From Rhynchosporium graminicola (taxonomy: Eukaryota > Ascomycota > Leotiomycetes > Helotiales > Ploettnerulaceae): 64,000 bases of DNA. The DNA lies in contig FJUW01000014.1 in NCBI GenBank assembly GCA_900074885.1, positions 910,095 through 974,094 of the forward strand, read 5' to 3'. The notes under the pieces were generated by a model that saw only the letters and a list, made by a program, of their open reading frames with translations, searched no databases and was not told the DNA's origin. Position numbers and translations under genes: made by a program. Shown piece after piece: positions 35,442 to 45,529 of the stretch (the first letter of the stretch is position 1; each line of letters starts with the position of its first letter).

Positions 35442-36060
35442 ATGGCTGCCATATTCTGCCGTCTTTCCGTTGACTTTGGTTTCGCTACAGCTTACCCATT
35501 ATTTTTCAAGGTATCTCACAATCTATCAAAAGACACAAGAGCGCTGTTTCGCCTCAAGGAGACCAGGATTCGGGAAAGCGCCGCAGAATCTCGCTTAATC
35601 ATGGTAAACAAAAACCATCTATATCTGCGACGGCGTCAACGGAAAGCAATTGCGGGATTCAAGGCGGAGCAGCTCTAAACTACCAGGATCTTGAAGAGTT
35701 TCTTTTTCAGCTCAAATCAGTAAGCCGTAAGCTCTCCATCTCCGACGTCTAGGGCATCATCATTGACCTGAGCCTCACAAAATCCGGTTCGATCAACACC
35801 CAACAGGACTTCTATCCTAGTCGTGTAAAACGTAATGAAAGTGGATTTGGTAAGCTTGAAACTTTCCTGTGTTTAGAGTCAAGCCTCGACCCCTTTCAGA
35901 AGACAGTTGCCAAGCGGCAACGATTGACGGACGGTGGTACATCTCATTTGTTTGCAAAAGCAATGAGGACTTGACAGCCCAACTTCGAGATCATGTCAAC
36001 TTTTGCGGTCATGTCTGTATCGTAACAGTTTCACAGGCGGGTAATAAAATCAAGAGTTGA
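35442..36060 (+). CDS. Putative secreted, Kex2-processed Cys-containing protein (141 aa, 4 exons)
   Basis: Function unknown. Hand-built model with exons 35442-35510, 35567-35719, 35807-35849 and 35900-36060; introns of 56, 87 and 50 nt. All junctions are GT-AG, two donors are GTAAGC, the last acceptor follows a strong pyrimidine tract (CCCCTTTCAG), and all phases agree to a TGA at 36058. The N-terminus (MAAIFCRLSVDFGFATAYP) is a weak signal peptide. Two dibasic sites (KRR near residue 27 and RVKR near 83) look like Kex2 cleavage points, as in secreted preproproteins. Cysteines lie in NCG, DSCQ, FVCK, FCG and HVC. The C-terminal block (IDGRWY...C...L..H..FCGHVC) is faintly reminiscent of KP4-type secreted killer proteins; this is too weak to name it one. 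Divergent neighbour relationships are unclear; the cutinase ends 152 bp downstream on the other strand. Confidence 0.45.
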
Positions 36061-36211
36061 TTCATAAATGAGGCATTCTGTTAAAATATGTAGTCGCAAA
36101 AGAAACAAGTAAAGTTGCCAGCAACATAGAAAGAAATAGAGAGTCAAGTCCAAAACCCCTCCTACGAACATCCCATATTTGTTTCTTCTACCCTGCCTTA
36201 GCACCTTGCTT

Positions 36212-36996
36212 TCACTGAGCAGCTTTGATCTTTGTGGTCAAGAACGCTACAGCTTCCGGGACTCTTTTCACGTAGTCCAAGTGAGCTGGCAAGATAGTCA
36301 AGACACCAGTGCACACTGCGTCTCCCGGGTTGCAGATGACGAGAGTCTTGTCTTTTGCAAAGTTGGGGATCTGGCCTCTGTCTTGTGTATTCTGGGTATC
36401 GCCGTACGTTACAACACCTGCAATCTGGCTCTTGACTGTCGCAGGGAGATCCTCGATGGCGCGATGGCAGAGAGCAGCACCTTGACTGTTAAAATTTTAG
36501 GCTTCTTTTCTGTTATTGGTCAAGGTAGACGGAAAAAGGACTGACCTGTAACCAACGCCAACCAGAGCAGAAGTTGGGCACTTGGCAGCTGCATCCTGGA
36601 AGAGTGCTTTCATCTCTTGGATACCAGCCAATTCAGCTCCACCAGGAAGAAGATTGGTCCCAATTCCAGCCTGGTAATCGATCCCTTCCACGGCAACGTT
36701 GTTTGCGCCAAAAGCTTTTTTCAGACCCTCACCAGTTGGAGGGCCAACAGTGCTTCCCTGTATACCATTCTGATTAGCAAAAGGTCTCTTCACTTTCCGC
36801 AGAGAGAGATCTTCCTTACCATGTTTCCGATCTCCGTGGAGCCACGGGCGAAGAAAAGAATGACTGGTTTACAGCCACCTTGGGTGTACTCATTCTCAGT
36901 GATACTGACTCTGGTGGATTGGCGAATTTTGACTGCGATCGGAGTCGCCGAGATGGCTCCGACGAGTAGGGGCACGACGATGAAAGAAGTCTTCAT
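36212..36996 (-). CDS. Cutinase (220 aa, 3 exons)
   Basis: A secreted serine esterase of the alpha/beta-hydrolase fold that hydrolyses cutin, the plant cuticle polyester, and related esters. Exons: 36996-36820, 36757-36546, 36485-36212; introns of 62 and 60 nt are GT-AG and the exons sum to 221 codons. Residues 1-17 form a signal peptide (MKTSFIVVPLLVGAISA). The oxyanion-side motif is FFARGSTEIGNMG (residues 48-60). The nucleophile lies in GYSQG, with Ser130 split across the second intron. Asp185 (NPGDAVC) and His198 (PAHLDY) complete the triad. Cysteines at 42 and in NPGDAVC and KTLVIC fit the family disulfides. Length is normal. Nothing appears broken. A cutinase suggests a plant-associated or saprophytic life style. 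Confidence 0.95.
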
Positions 36997-38447
36997 ACTG
37001 AATGAAAGTGAAGGACCAGCCTTTGGTGAGAAGCTGGATCTGGAAGTGAAGGTAGAAGATGAGGCTGTTAATGGAAGGAATGAATGAAAGTGGACTTTTG
37101 CCTGGATAACAAATTCCCACTGCATGGAAATATCGTGGTGATATATACTCCATAGCTGCGATTAGTGAAGCTGTGCTGTCGTTTTCCAAGACTCACCGCT
37201 GTGCTCTAAATGTTATCCTAAATCTCGGACGAGCAATTGTACATTGGCAAGCCTGCAGAGCCTTATCCAATCGGAATAACTCACGGAAATTCTAGGCCTT
37301 CGTCGAAGTGTCTATTCAAGGCTCATGGCCACAGACAGTCTTCTCTAGGCGGCTCGTACCCCCTCACATCAAACATGCCATGCACCGAGGCAACAAAAAA
37401 ACAACACCGCAGTCACTAGAATTGCCAATCTTTCGTCTATATACTATCACCGAGAGCGCCATCGGATAACTTTAAAACAGACAAGATCAGTTGGCACACT
37501 TGGCACTTTATGCTTTCGTATGAACTTCAATGGAGCGCCTACTGGTTGCCAGTAGGCGAAACACAGAGTTTCTACAATATGAGTGGATACGTGGAAGCCA
37601 GGGGAAGAAGGTGGCTGTATCATCCTAGAAATCGCGGGGGATAGATATTTGGGATCGGTCCCAAGGATAAGCACGGATTGGCAACTAAATCCTCGCTTGA
37701 GGTGTGCTTGCTTTGTTTACCAGTCTCGCCAGATCTTCCGTCTATCAAAACCTTGCAAAGTGCCCCCACTTTACACACGATTTCCGCTAGGAATATTTCT
37801 TTTTGCTCGATAAGACCATCTCGGACCCCCTACGCTGGGTCTATGAGCTGTTGACATATTGCTAGCATTATCGTGGTCACAAAAATAGTTAATCGCCACA
37901 GGCCGATCGTCCGTGCAACAAGGAACTCCAAGTTCTAGACTGGACCACGAGTACATTATCGAGCACAAAACCGATGAGCGAGAGTGGAGTGGTCTGTCTT
38001 TAACTTGTCCAGCAAGTTTGGACACGTTTTGTTTCACTTCTTGTGGCTCGATAGTGGCGTATTATCCTGCAAAGCAGAGAATAGGTAAAGGTAGGTCGGG
38101 AGCAGGTAGTAATACAACACGGATGCCTTTACTCCTATTAAATCTGGGCAAAGCATAATAATGGCGTACCTTTTTTCGCAAGACTTGCGGACTGCAAAAC
38201 TCTTATCTGTCAGAGGTTTCTCGTTTCCGTAATTCTAGTTACACTGAAGTTACATGTATCTTGATCTCGGCTTGAGATAGAACAAAAAAGAAATTTGGAG
38301 TTATCGAATGAGGTCCGAGCGTTCTCCCTTCACAAATGCTTTCTTTTCTTTATGTTGATGGTCGGTCGCGCTAAGGTTGTTCAACTTGGTCCAAGTACGA
38401 GCCGGTACCCCGTAGAGAGATAGTCGCGTAAAAGTGGAAGCCAAGGA
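36997..38447. other. Intergenic upstream of cutinase
   Basis: Contains the cutinase leader and upstream region. Small open stretches (37447-37674, 37771-38037, 37913-38158) have no recognisable content. Confidence 0.45.
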
Positions 38448-39258
38448 TTAAAGTGTCCTTCTCTTTTTCAAGTTCCTGGCATATTCATCCGTAATGGCGA
38501 CCTGATACAAGATTTTGGGGAGTTTCCAAGCACGTCCACTAGCGTCGTCCTCAACACGGTGTGATTCCAATTTGGCCAAGTGTACCACTGCAACCGAGAT
38601 ATCCATAGGCATACTTGGCCGAGCCATTTCACCGCGTTCTGAGCAGCCACTCATCTCTTCCATTGATCTATCCACATCGACTGGCTCAATGAAACTAGCA
38701 GTTGACTGAAAGTCGTCTCCTGGAAGCCGACTCCTCGAGGACAATGATGAGCGTGTGAAGATTGCAGAAGAGCTGAAAGATATATCTTAATTCCTTGCCT
38801 AGATAATTTTCACGACAAGAAAAGAGTATGGCTAGACTTTTTACCCGCGATAGGTGGCGGAAGCCTGCAATGCCAAACTCCCCAATCATCTCGTGGGCTA
38901 ATGCTAGCTTCCAAAGAGCAGCATGACGCATCATCTTTGTGGGAGACGACGTGTCAACGTGGAAGTCGATGAATGTTTTCGGGGGTGTAACAAGGGACGA
39001 GAAAACCTGGCTGAAGCGATCGAAGAAAATATCCCGAGACTCACGGTAGACATCTGCAGTAATAGGAGAGTGGCTCGGAAAGTGACCCACCAGATTGGCA
39101 CTGCGGTATGAATTTGCACCTGGTTCGCTGCTCCAGTGCCCATCCACGATGCGACTCATGCTATCGCGTGTGAGCTGATCATATGTCGATCCTGCATAGT
39201 CTTCCACCCTCAGGTGAGGAGGACAAGTTTCGATCAGTCCTCGCCGTAGTAGCTTCAA
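38448..39258 (-). pseudogene. Broken relative of the neighbouring 2EXR-family gene
   Basis: A 187-codon frame (39258-38695) and a 98-codon frame (38744-38448) overlap near 38720 and together run parallel to the intact 2EXR protein encoded at 41259-42347. Shared landmarks in order: VYRESRDIF against VCRESYRVV; FIDFHVDT against YFDFDVDT; RVKSLAIL against RVQKLAIA; and, after the frame change, MPMDISVAVVHLAKLE and WKLPKI against the MRIPIHYKAKQVAHVVE and RLPKI region. A single-base frameshift near 38715-38735 separates the two frames; a 26-nt intron would be too short. The N-terminal F..F..LP.E.R..IW motif is missing or decayed: upstream, 39262-39492 is open but only Ser/Thr-rich. Splicing rescue is not excluded. 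Confidence 0.65.
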
Positions 39259-39492
39259 TGCTCAAAGCAGAATTGGATGTGGATGTTGGAGCAGGTTTGG
39301 AGGGCCTACCATCTCCATGGGAGGTAAATGCTGTCGATGGACTGAGGAGATAGTAGAGGCAGCTAGACCAGACATTGTAAGAAGCCCTTGAGAAATAATG
39401 GTCAGCTTCGTCGATTGAGCAGTCAAGATTTCAGCTGCAACTCTGGAAGTCGATGAAATGGAGAGTGTATCGTGAAGAGATTTAGGGATCAT

Positions 39493-40700
39493 GGATGAGG
39501 AGTTCGGAGTAATGTCCGCCTTGGTAATGGGAGCAGGATTTGGGAGGTTTCGCTTTGGAGGAGGGCTCGAGCGTCGAAGATCAGGGTGTGAGATATTGTG
39601 ACAGGATGATCAATGGCAGGTCAAACTTCCTCGTGCAACGTCGCAAGACCGAACTCCTGTGGTAAGTCCATTATAAAGATTTAAGCGCTCAACTCAAGGA
39701 CAGAGTTTTAAGTGCGGCTGGGAGATCACAATCGCGAAGACTTCTTTGGAGTTGAGTCTGGTTCAGCGTTGGTGAGCGGAAGGAGCGAGAACGTCTAGAA
39801 AGGGAAGTCGCGTCAACACCAACAACAGCTGATTCGGCGCCAGACTCAGCTCATGACTTCATAGCGAACTTCGGATCTCCAGCACTGCATCAGAGTGAAG
39901 TAATTGATGCGCCTCTGGCATCCGGATAGGAAGTTTTAAAGCATACGAACACTATGTCGCGTGGGGAAGGAAAGACTTAAGACCTACAATAAAGCAGATG
40001 CTGTTCATTACTCGCCCGGAAAGTGAAATTAGGCAGAAGTACTCTGCTCCTCAAGAGCCAAGGTAATGATCAAGCTTCCCGTTAGACAGCTGCGAATTTC
40101 TGCTTTGAGCTCCTGCCCTCTACATAGTCCAACCATTGAAACTAGAGATTGCAATGGAAAGAAACTCCCTGCAACGCAATCAGGTGACTTTGAACTAGAT
40201 AGAATCTGTCGTCCGCATTCTAGCTTTCCTTATACTGGCCTGAAGACACATGTGCTTGCTGAACAGAGGATGGGCATAACATGTTCATGTTGGAGAAAAT
40301 CACCTTGTGAACATGCCTACAGTTTGCCTGTTAGCATGCTCAATGAAAGGACGAATAACGGGGACGAAGATAGGCAACAGATTACAAGACTTCGCATTGA
40401 CTTAGACATAGTCGGGATATGGTCTCAACACAAAATGCAAATCAGCAACACATCTGGAAGATCTCCCACATTCAACATCAACTCCTTGTTAGTCCTCCTT
40501 GTCAAACTCCTCTATAAACCTTCATTTCCCCGCCATTCAAGCCATTAACACATCTGCGGAAATGTTTTCGCCTGAGAGCAGCTCCTCAGCAGTCCACCTA
40601 GTATCAAACTCCTCATCCGCACCACCATCTCAATGTCTTCGTCGCTCTGTGGCAACTCCTTGAGGTCCTGGCTCGACCATCCAGCGTCAAAGCCGTCATC
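39493..40700. other. Intergenic between 2EXR relicts
   Basis: A 160-codon plus-strand open stretch (40066-40548) carries no recognisable domain and is not called. The region lies between two decayed 2EXR fragments, and parts may derive from them. Confidence 0.35.
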
Positions 40701-40709
40701 TGACGTGAC

Positions 40710-40860
40710 AGCCTAAATACATTGCATCGTATCCTCATCTGCCTGATGTGTACGAGTCTCGGTGGTGGAAGTGCGGCTTCTCGTATCACAAGACGTAACT
40801 CTGCCGGAAATCTCTTCAAAGAAAGCAAACCTTTTGCGCACGTCATATTTAGATGTCGGC
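40710..40860 (-). pseudogene. 2EXR N-terminal fragment, frameshifted
   Basis: The minus strand reads VRKRFAFF in one frame, then after a shift RFPAELRLVIREAALPPPRL and VHIRQ in the next. This matches LRKRFTCFGRLPLEIRLMIW and PGPRLVNIRQ at the start of the intact gene at 42347. The fragment ends within about 20 codons after the motif. It is a truncated and frameshifted copy of the 2EXR N-terminus. Confidence 0.7.
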
Positions 40861-41258
40861 TTTGTATATGAGTCGAGGTCAGTTGGGTGCGCGGATACTG
40901 CGACGATGGGATTGAGCCAGGAGACAGCTACTTGAGCGTGGCGGACGTGCCTTTGACTGGCGCATGAATAGAGGTTGCTTAGCGATACCGACCTACCCTG
41001 AGGCGCAAGCTCGAGAGCGATAATTGATACCGGTAGCTGAACATGAATTGAGATGAATCTACTCTGTAGATGGTCATCCAACTTCGCGAGGCTCAGGCTG
41101 ACTCTGACAACCAGGTGCTTACGCGGCATACAAGCAGGGGGTATCAGGACTCGGCTTCAGAGAACAGCGATGAGCATTCTGTGCGGTCTGGTCTCTACCA
41201 ACTGCTGATGGTCGACTCTCTGAAGCAAATTGAGATTGCCAAATGGGTAACAGTCCTC

Positions 41259-42347
41259 TCAGAATTCGTCATCCGAAAGAGCATCGTCAGTGCAGAATCC
41301 TGCAGCCTCTCTGTCCCTTCGCATCTTCTGTTCATGGTCTCTCAAAGCTGTATTATAAAGCGCCACAGCTCTACCCAAATCTCTTACGGCACGTGGGGTA
41401 ACTAATATCTTTGCTTCGATTTTTGGAAGTCGTCGGCGTTCCTTTGAGCCAGAGGACTCCCGCTTTGCTTCCCAGGCCTCCACGACATGTGCAACCTGTT
41501 TAGCTTTATAGTGGATGGGAATTCGCATTTGCTGAACCTTCCGGCGCAATGTAGAATTTCGGCATTGGTGGTATTGACGTATGGCTGCGTCGAATGAGAT
41601 CGGGTCGATGATGCACTCAAATTCTATGTCATCCAGGTGGTGTGTATTCATGAGAGTGTGACCATTATTATGATCGCCGACTATCAACGAAATTTCTTTG
41701 ACCCCTTCGAAGACTTCTAAAAGGCCATCAATGAAGTCCTTCAGCTCTCTATCTCTGGGACATCCCGTAATCGCGATCGCCAGTTTCTGGACCCTGGCGG
41801 CATTTTCAACATCAGTGATTTTGAAAACTCCAGTCAAGCCATCTAGTATATTCTCCAGATTTCGAATGTAGTTGATATAAAATGCGAATCTGGCGTCGTG
41901 TATGTAGAGCGTATCCACGTCAAAATCAAAGTAAGTCCCCGGGCTCGACCCCATACAAGCAAATGCCTTGGTGTAATATCGAGACACTACACGGTATGAC
42001 TCCCGGCATACAAATGTCATGGGCGGAGTAGGGCTGTCTGAGCTCAGCCCGAATAGTCTGGCTTCATAGAATGGAACCGGGAGATCTTGTGCGACTGACA
42101 ATTCCAAGCTGAGGTTGTTCCACGCTCTTATACCTTCCTCGAATCCATCAGTCTCATCATGGTCGTTCTGTGAAGGCAAGTCGTAATCCTTTTCCTCCAT
42201 ATAATCTAGAAGAGTCTTCCTCGTGGGTCTCTGGCGTATGTTCACAAGCCTCGGACCGGGCAACGCCCGTTCCCATATCATAAGCCTGATTTCTAATGGT
42301 AATCTTCCGAAGCAGGTAAAACGTTTTCGAAGAGCCAGGCCTGCCAT
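41259..42347 (-). CDS. 2EXR domain protein (362 aa, single exon)
   Basis: A member of a large ascomycete family named after a conserved N-terminal motif; no biochemical role is established, and members tend to be numerous and variable between strains. The motif is complete at residues 9-40: RFTCFGRLPLEIRLMIW then PGPRLVNIRQ. An internal VCRESYRVV motif (about 120) and YFDFDVDTLYI (about 145) are typical of the family. The C-terminal part is helical and charged, with KPKI-type segments, ending in an acidic tail (DDALSDDEF). No signal peptide or membrane helix. One exon, with the start at the ATG just before ALRKRF. Two broken copies lie downstream within 4 kb, so this appears to be the surviving member of a local tandem family. 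Confidence 0.88.
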   Translation of the reverse strand: MAGLALRKRFTCFGRLPLEIRLMIWERALPGPRLVNIRQRPTRKTLLDYMEEKDYDLPSQNDHDETDGFEEGIRAWNNLSLELSVAQDLPVPFYEARLFGLSSDSPTPPMTFVCRESYRVVSRYYTKAFACMGSSPGTYFDFDVDTLYIHDARFAFYINYIRNLENILDGLTGVFKITDVENAARVQKLAIAITGCPRDRELKDFIDGLLEVFEGVKEISLIVGDHNNGHTLMNTHHLDDIEFECIIDPISFDAAIRQYHQCRNSTLRRKVQQMRIPIHYKAKQVAHVVEAWEAKRESSGSKERRRLPKIEAKILVTPRAVRDLGRAVALYNTALRDHEQKMRRDREAAGFCTDDALSDDEF

Positions 42348-43020
42348 TCTGCCGATTTGCGGTGCGGGAAATGAGAACAGGATTGGCAGTGTAGACGCCG
42401 CGGCTGGAGTGCCAATGTAGAGATGGTGTAGACTCTGAGAAGGGAGCGGGCTTGATTGAGGTATGCTTCTGCGATTGACACGTAGTTAGGACCTTTCAAC
42501 AACAAGACGAGAGCATACCGCGGATATTGGGACGGAGGGAAGGGTGCGCGCGCCAAATGCGGGGAGTTGAAAGAAGCTAATTACGAGGAATACGTGGGGT
42601 GGATTGTTGGGGAAGCTCAACCGGGCCAAACATCGCGCGATCAGGTGACCTGCACGAGGATTAAAATAATCGCTGGTTTGTAAGTCTGGTAGCAAAGCAT
42701 CCTCTGGATTTTTCCTCACCCAAGCCTTAAAGAAATCCAAGTTGAATCTTCTAAGTTCCAAGAAACCCAAGTCGCTGATATACGGCCTGCCTCGACGTCG
42801 TGAGTGGGTGTAATATTATGCTGCTGTGAAGAGAGGTCCAAAACACTAGTAAAGCACAAAACCATGTGAGAATTTCAAGTTCAACTTTACTATGGACGAA
42901 TCTGAGAACACAAACGAATATGCGCAATCTCTACTCTGGACTTGATATGAATCGAGTTGCCATGTAGCTATTATCATCTGGAACCTTCATGACTCTAGAG
43001 CATAAGCGCAAGAGAGGAAA
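42348..43020. other. Intergenic; last normal-composition DNA before the repeat block
   Basis: A 94-codon minus-strand open stretch (42486-42770) lies in the presumed leader of the 2EXR gene and has no recognisable domain. Composition is normal up to about 43020, then changes sharply. Confidence 0.45.
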
Positions 43021-43024
43021 GATG

Positions 43025-43855
43025 TTATAGTACTACTACATTTAGGGATCTTATTCTGTGTTGTATTTATCGAGATTCTCTTAGCGTTACTACTAGAAAC
43101 GATTTATCTTATTAATTACGGTTTTATCCTACTATAAGTAAATCTAAGACTTTTAGCAATTTAATCTAATAGAAGTAGAATCGTTTCTGAATATCAATAC
43201 TAGAATCTCGTATTATAAAATTAATATGAAAGCCTAAAGCCTAGTTCCCTTAGATTATAGCTCTTACTTATAGTTATACATAAGTAGATATTTCATTCCT
43301 TTCTTATGGATCTTATTTTAATATTCCTAGAATTATAATTAGTTAGTAAGCTATTAATCTCGCTACTTGTATATTATATAGTCCTGAATCCGAAACTGGA
43401 CTATTAATTATGATATTTATAATATTATCTTAGCTGGCCAGGCTATTGATTTATACTTCGATCGCGGATCTAATTATCGAGAACTTCTTAAAAGAAATTA
43501 GAGCTAGAGAGTTTTGAAAGGAAAGATAAGGTTATTTATATATTTATTAATATGTTTTAGTTATAATACTATAACGTTCCTAGTTCTGACTAGTACGCGG
43601 TATATAGGCTCGTCGGTTAGTATTAGCTATAAAGTAAAATGAATAAGAAGTTCGGTTCTTAATTAGAATTAAGACGTTATAAGCAGGTATTAATTACTAT
43701 ATGAATTTAAGTACGAAGCTCTTATCTAATAATAGATATGCTTATCTTATATAGAACTTTCATTCTCTCGTATAAGCTTTACTAGATATCTTATAGAGCG
43801 CGTAAGCTTATAAGACTATCTAGCGAGCTAGTATATTACGTAGATCCTAGATATA
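43025..43855 (+). mobile_element. Old Ty3/gypsy pol, piece 1 (RIP-degraded)
   Basis: The left-most piece of an old gypsy element. Near its right end the plus strand reads, with stops, SFTRYLIERVSL*DYLAS and then ILDI, matching the segment just upstream of reverse transcriptase in gypsy pol (S-L-T-x-x-E-L-x-x-L-R-x-Y-L...). The sentence continues at 45395 as EIRAS, after removal of an inserted element and one copy of its target duplication. CpA and TpG are almost absent. No LTR or gag was recognised, so the element is truncated at or near 43025. Confidence 0.6.
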
Positions 43856-45389
43856 TGTCACGGGGCGAGTGCAAAGTATACAGTGCAAACAGTATCTTTA
43901 ATTAATAGAAAGAATTAGCTGAAGAGCGGAGGAGAATTCTTCCTTAATAGAAAAGGAGAAAACACGGTACTACTACTGCTACTGCCTTAGTAGTAGCGGT
44001 CAGCGAGATACTAAGCGTCGAGTATCTATCCCGGGTATAACTTATCATATTACCCTCTCTCTTAAACTAATCCCCCTCTAAAAATCGTTCTATAGCTATC
44101 ATCTCGAAGCAAAAGCCTACTCGGCCTTACTATATTCGATATCCTTATAGTACTTACGCGAACTACTGCCTTTCCTTTCGTATTATCCTATTCTATAGAA
44201 GAGTTAGAGGATACTAATAATAATCGACTATATAAGGCTTAGTAGTAGTATTAGCTTATCTAATACTTATTAGAGCTATATCTTATATATTTTCCTATAT
44301 CTCTCTATTTATAATATTTCTCGCGGGAAGCTAGTACTACTTTTATAGCTACTATATAACTAGTTTCCTAGTCTATTATATTATCCTTTTTATAAGTAAT
44401 CTTACTACTCGAACTATTACTATTACTATTACTATTACTATTTATATATACCGGGCCGAATTAGTTCCCTAAAGATAAGAGTAATTATAAGAAATCTTTA
44501 TAAGTTATTAGAAGAATTATCTGCTTATCGACCCTTTATCTAGTGTATTTATTTAAACGACTTACTAAGGTAATTATTTTCGTATTATCTAGCTAGGAGT
44601 CCGCTCTAGCTTAGAAGAGCGCTCGTTCGAATTATAATAAATATATTATTACTATTATTATTTCTTATTAGAACTTAATTAACTTTTATCTTACTTTCTT
44701 AACTTTATTCAGATTATTATAGATCTTACTAAGGTAGCGGACTAGCTTAAGGGAGTCTTAGTTTCTGTTTATTTCTACTTTTTATATATAGGGAAGTATT
44801 AGCCTTTAAACCTTAAGAGAAAGGAAAGTATAAATAAGAAAGGTCTAAGTCTCTCTATTACTAATTATATTCCTATTAATCCTAAGCTTCGATTCTATTA
44901 CTATTAACTATATATCTTACTCCTTCGATCGACTAGAGAACTTATTAGGAGGAGGAAGGACTTAATATATCTTTCTTATTATTACTACTAGTATTTCTAG
45001 TTATATTTAAAGATCTTTTACTTACTTTTAGAGAACCTTTATAATCGATAGTAGCTAAGCTTCGCTTTAAGTAGCTAACTCAGCTTATTAAGTATATTAT
45101 AAATCTATATAATCATTTTAATTAGTTATAAGACTCTCGATATTAATCCTTTACTTTACTTTACTTTACTTTATTTTATGAGCTAATTCTAATATTATAG
45201 GGCGAGTATAAAGTATATAGTATAAATAGTATTTTTAATTAATAGGAAGAATTAGCTAAAGAGCGAAAGAGAATTCTTTCTTAATAGAAAAGGAGACGAT
45301 ATAATACTACTACTACTACTGCTTTAGTAGTAGTAGTAGTCAGCGAGATACTAAGCGTCGAGTATCTATCCCCGGTGTAACCCGTTATA
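43856..45389 (-). mobile_element. Short LTR retroelement, 1.53 kb, TSD ATATA
   Basis: LTRs are 43856-44049 (194 bp) and 45193-45389 (197 bp), aligned from end to end. Flanking ATATA at 43851-43855 and 45390-45394 is the target duplication. A purine tract read on the minus strand (AGAGAGAGGGTAA) abuts the left LTR, suggesting minus orientation. The 1.14-kb interior has no recognisable gag or pol, so it resembles a non-autonomous TRIM/LARD-type element. The left LTR keeps CpA/TpG sites that are TpA in the right LTR. Confidence 0.75.
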
Positions 45390-45394
45390 ATATA

Positions 45395-45453
45395 GAAATA
45401 CGCGCTAGCTAACTATTATTAAGACTACTTCTAATAAAAATATAATAAGTAAA
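45395..45453 (+). mobile_element. Old Ty3/gypsy pol, piece 2
   Basis: Fifty-nine bases that continue piece 1 in frame: EIRAS*, then LLLIKI and VK, matching the I-R-x-S-x-S-P-x-x-A-P-x-L-F-V-K-K segment before gypsy reverse transcriptase. The next piece resumes at 53391; a few codons are missing at the join. Confidence 0.5.
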
Positions 45454-45529
45454 TATAACGACACAAGACTCAAGGCGGTATACGAGCAAGGATAAAACAA
45501 GTAGGGAGGCTAAGAGCGATCTTATATAG
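45454..45529 (-). mobile_element. Truncated LTR fragment (76 bp)
   Basis: A copy of the first 76 bp (minus-strand reading order reversed) of the 268-bp LTR that begins immediately afterwards at 45530. Both start TRTAACGACACAAGACTC. Confidence 0.75.

Noticed and set aside
35900..36060. Naming the 141-aa protein a KP4-type killer toxin
   Set aside because: Only a few spaced residues agree, the number of cysteines is odd, and the signal peptide is weak. The resemblance is noted but not used as the call.
40066..40548. 160-codon plus-strand frame between the 2EXR relicts
   Set aside because: No family resemblance and no supporting signals; it may overlap decayed 2EXR-derived DNA.
42486..42770. 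94-codon minus-strand frame upstream of the 2EXR gene
   Set aside because: Lies in the expected leader or promoter, has no domain, and does not join the 2EXR frame by a convincing intron.
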